From the NCBI GenBank assembly GCA_019634675.1, contig JAHCAX010000008.1, forward strand, positions 1 to 64,000: 64,000 nucleotides of DNA, in the 5' to 3' direction. Position 1 is the stretch's first letter. Every line of letters starts with the position of its first letter. The translations under genes and the position numbers were made by a program. This document shows positions 62,287 through 64,000 of this stretch, piece after piece. The notes below the pieces were generated by a model. That model saw only the letters and a program-made list of their open reading frames with translations. It was not told where the DNA came from and searched no databases. This DNA comes from Acherontichlamydia pituitae. Lineage in GTDB: Bacteria > Chlamydiota > Chlamydiia > Chlamydiales > Rhabdochlamydiaceae.

Positions 62287-63525
62287 ATGACAGGACATGC
62301 CCTCGGTGCGTTAGCTAACCAATCTGGTCCCCTGACATTTCCCGATGACTTTACGATTTCCGGGTTTTACAATAGCCCCGTCAGCAATATGGTCGGATAC
62401 TTTCCTCCAGTCGGAACCGCAGTGGGGCTTGGACGCATCGCCTTTACCGTTTACCTGATGGCAACAGAACCTTATTCACGGGAACTGCGCGACCGCTGCA
62501 TCGCCCAGCTGGTTAGAGGTGTATTAGAGACGTTTGCCTTAGGTATTGCGCTTGCCGTCTATGACTTGATCCAGAAGATCCAGTTCGCTCCTTCCTTACA
62601 GGCTATGACACCATTTCAAGCCCTCTTTGATACCTCCCAGGCAAGAACGATTGGGACAGCTCCTGAGGCATCGATCGAGCTTGATCGGTTTACCCAGATC
62701 AGTTCCCATCAATTTACAGACCATGCTCCTCAACTGGTCGCCTTTTACCACAGCAAACCACCTCAGGAGCAACTGCTCCAGCAATATGCTGGATATCGGT
62801 CGCAAGGAAACCATGCATTGAGGAACCAACAGATTTTTGCTGGCGCAGACTTTTACACGCGCCACGGAATCATGCATTCCTGTTTTGTCGCTCAGATGAT
62901 CCCCTATTTCATTCAGCACTACCGCGATTTGGGTCATGCGGAAGCGTTGGCGATGACGCAAGAAGATATCGCAGCCATGCAGGTCGTTGGATTTTTACAC
63001 GACTACGGCCGGATTGCTTTGCAGGACGATCTAGGGAGAGACTCTCCCCGTTCCGAGATGATCAGCCAACGCGCCGCCAGCGATTATTTGATCCATGTGA
63101 TGGGATTTGCTCCCGAGCGCGCCGAGCGTTTTGCACGTGCGATCACATCGACCCATCTGCCGATGAATGCGGAAAAACCATTGTTTGCCCAAATTCTCCA
63201 ATCGGCGGATAGTTTGGCAATCCATCGCGCAGACGATTGGCAGTTCGATCATCGCCACATCGATGCGTTCCGCTGGATCGATCTGCAAGTCACAGAAGAA
63301 GCGCAGCGGACGAATCCACGCGAAAGGATATTCCAGATCGCCGATGCAGCAAAGCTCTTCCTCGTCGATCTTGGAGACTCCCCTCACAATGCAACGGGTC
63401 TGTCCGCTGCTTATCGAGGACAAGCGATCGCTGGTCAATTTTCCCTCGAAACAAAGCGGCAATACGAAACAAGCCCCCAATGCTATCAGCTTATGGCTGA
63501 CCGCTTGGGCCGTTTTCTAGCCTAA
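62287..63525 (+). CDS. HD-domain metal-dependent phosphohydrolase
   Basis: The protein has 412 residues from the ATG at 62287, chosen because GGGAG lies 8 bases upstream; an earlier ATG at 62254 has a poorer site. Residues about 35-100 contain a hydrophobic, glycine-rich stretch (GYFPPVGTAVGLGRIAFTVY). The HD domain has RHGIMHS (His193/197), FLHDYGR (His238-Asp239), STHLP and QSADSL, in the correct order for metal binding. HD enzymes cleave nucleotides or cyclic dinucleotides; the substrate is unknown. Confidence 0.82.
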   Translation: MTGHALGALANQSGPLTFPDDFTISGFYNSPVSNMVGYFPPVGTAVGLGRIAFTVYLMATEPYSRELRDRCIAQLVRGVLETFALGIALAVYDLIQKIQFAPSLQAMTPFQALFDTSQARTIGTAPEASIELDRFTQISSHQFTDHAPQLVAFYHSKPPQEQLLQQYAGYRSQGNHALRNQQIFAGADFYTRHGIMHSCFVAQMIPYFIQHYRDLGHAEALAMTQEDIAAMQVVGFLHDYGRIALQDDLGRDSPRSEMISQRAASDYLIHVMGFAPERAERFARAITSTHLPMNAEKPLFAQILQSADSLAIHRADDWQFDHRHIDAFRWIDLQVTEEAQRTNPRERIFQIADAAKLFLVDLGDSPHNATGLSAAYRGQAIAGQFSLETKRQYETSPQCYQLMADRLGRFLA

Positions 63526-63557
63526 TCGATTTCGTTGAATGCCTCCCTATTCAATAA

Positions 63558-63735
63558 ATCTCTTGCATAACCGGCTTTGTCTGAAAAATCGGAGATTTTT
63601 TCACGGGTTTTTAGAAACTGTTTACAGTTTCGGATCTCACGAATGAGTCGACTCGAGAAGACTCGACGAGAGAATGAGATAAAAACCTGTGATAAAAGAA
63701 CGATTTTGCCAGGTGAATGAGGTTATGCAAGAGAT
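63558..63735. repeat. Nested palindromic element
   Basis: A perfect 15-bp outer pair (63558-63572 with 63721-63735) encloses a 13-bp pair with one mismatch (63601-63613 with 63680-63692) and smaller stems (AAACTGTTTACAGTTT; GAGTCGACTC). Its layout is like the other nested palindromes in the window, but the sequence differs. The rest of the gap to 63857 is plain. Confidence 0.7.
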
Positions 63736-63857
63736 CTAAGTGCAGGCAAATCTTCTTTTCATTATTTTCCTTTCTTTGTAAGTTGAAGATTGCCCATTGC
63801 TCTTGCGATTTTCGCACATGGGGAATGCTCTCTTATCCCAACTTAAGGACAAGCAGG

Positions 63858-64000
63858 ATGGATGCTCTATATTTTGCCTTTCTAGCCTATGCAGCGATTG
63901 GTGTTGTCTCTGGCGTCATGGCAGGATTGCTAGGTATTGGAGGCGGGCTGATCACAGTTCCTTCTTTGTTCTTCCTGTTTTCCTATTTGAAGTTTCCTCA
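63858..64000 (+). CDS. Start of a TauE/SafE-type membrane permease (partial)
   Basis: The 47 codons visible before the window edge read as a hydrophobic helix with GVVSGVMAGLLGIGGGLITV. This is the typical first motif of the TauE/SafE (DUF81) family, proposed to export sulfite or related organosulfur anions. AAGGAC and CAGG precede the ATG. The rest lies outside the window. Confidence 0.75.
   Translation, partial: MDALYFAFLAYAAIGVVSGVMAGLLGIGGGLITVPSLFFLFSYLKFP

Noticed and set aside
1..64000. tRNA, rRNA or CRISPR arrays
   Set aside because: Reading the intergenic gaps showed no cloverleaf with conserved T-loop, no rRNA-like sequence and no regularly spaced direct repeats.

Overview
The window most likely comes from an environmental (amoeba- or arthropod-associated) member of the Chlamydiae. 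The evidence is a chlamydial SET-domain protein (NUE type), a fused aroDE, a trpR-led tryptophan operon, a CHLPS-type hydrolase, a DUF2608-type HAD protein, a GlgA-GlgB fusion, and many eukaryote-like modules (LRR, ankyrin, F-box-like, candidate cysteine proteases). From memory, fused GlgA-GlgB proteins occur in the Waddlia/Criblamydia/Estrella group. I could not check this, and no genus is claimed.

Layout. 1-7.1 kb: one giant minus-strand gene for a glycogen synthase fused to a branching enzyme, behind about 1,100 residues of unknown N-terminal sequence. 7.4-12.5 kb: a phosphatase and glycerol genes (glpD, glpK) diverging from glpF and the SET gene. 12.5-18.5 kb: an FKBP isomerase, two unknown genes, an RluA-type pseudouridine synthase and an LRR protein. 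19.0-26.6 kb: trpR-trpE-trpG-trpD-trpC-trpF-trpB-trpA plus a DAHP synthase, one operon with overlapping junctions from trpE onward. 27.2-32.3 kb: a second, apparently degenerate branching-enzyme-like protein and an unknown 659-residue protein. 32.4-42.4 kb: a minus-strand operon (DAHP synthase, chorismate mutase, pheA, tyrA, aminotransferase, aroB, aroA, aroK, aroC) diverging from aroDE. Together the two clusters encode all seven shikimate steps and the routes to Trp, Phe and Tyr. 42.4-48.3 kb: metabolic and transport genes. 48.3-63.5 kb: a probable effector region with a papain/YopT-like protein, two paralogous caspase-fold-like proteins carrying either ankyrin or LRR tails, an F-box-like LRR protein, two tandem paralogues, an HD-domain protein and a pseudogene with an in-frame stop. 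The window ends inside a TauE/SafE-type permease gene.

The most novel signal is a repeated module of about 40 residues, here called the WxG module. It has two related forms: one centred on W-(N/D)-(L/I)-x-x-R-P-(P/S)-E and ending Y/F-G-E-x-H-x-L-D, the other on (K/R)-(I/L)-W-(Y/F) and ending W-G-E. It recurs in five proteins of this window: the GlgA-GlgB fusion, the degenerate GlgB-like protein, the 764-residue LRR protein and the two tandem paralogues. The same accessory module is thus joined to storage-polysaccharide enzymes and to effector-like proteins, which suggests a shared localisation or binding role. This is inference.

Several intergenic gaps hold large nested palindromes. Two share terminal AACCCA inverted repeats and look like MITE-type elements. 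One, just after the trp operon, has a perfect 27-bp stem. No rRNA, tRNA or CRISPR array was recognised.
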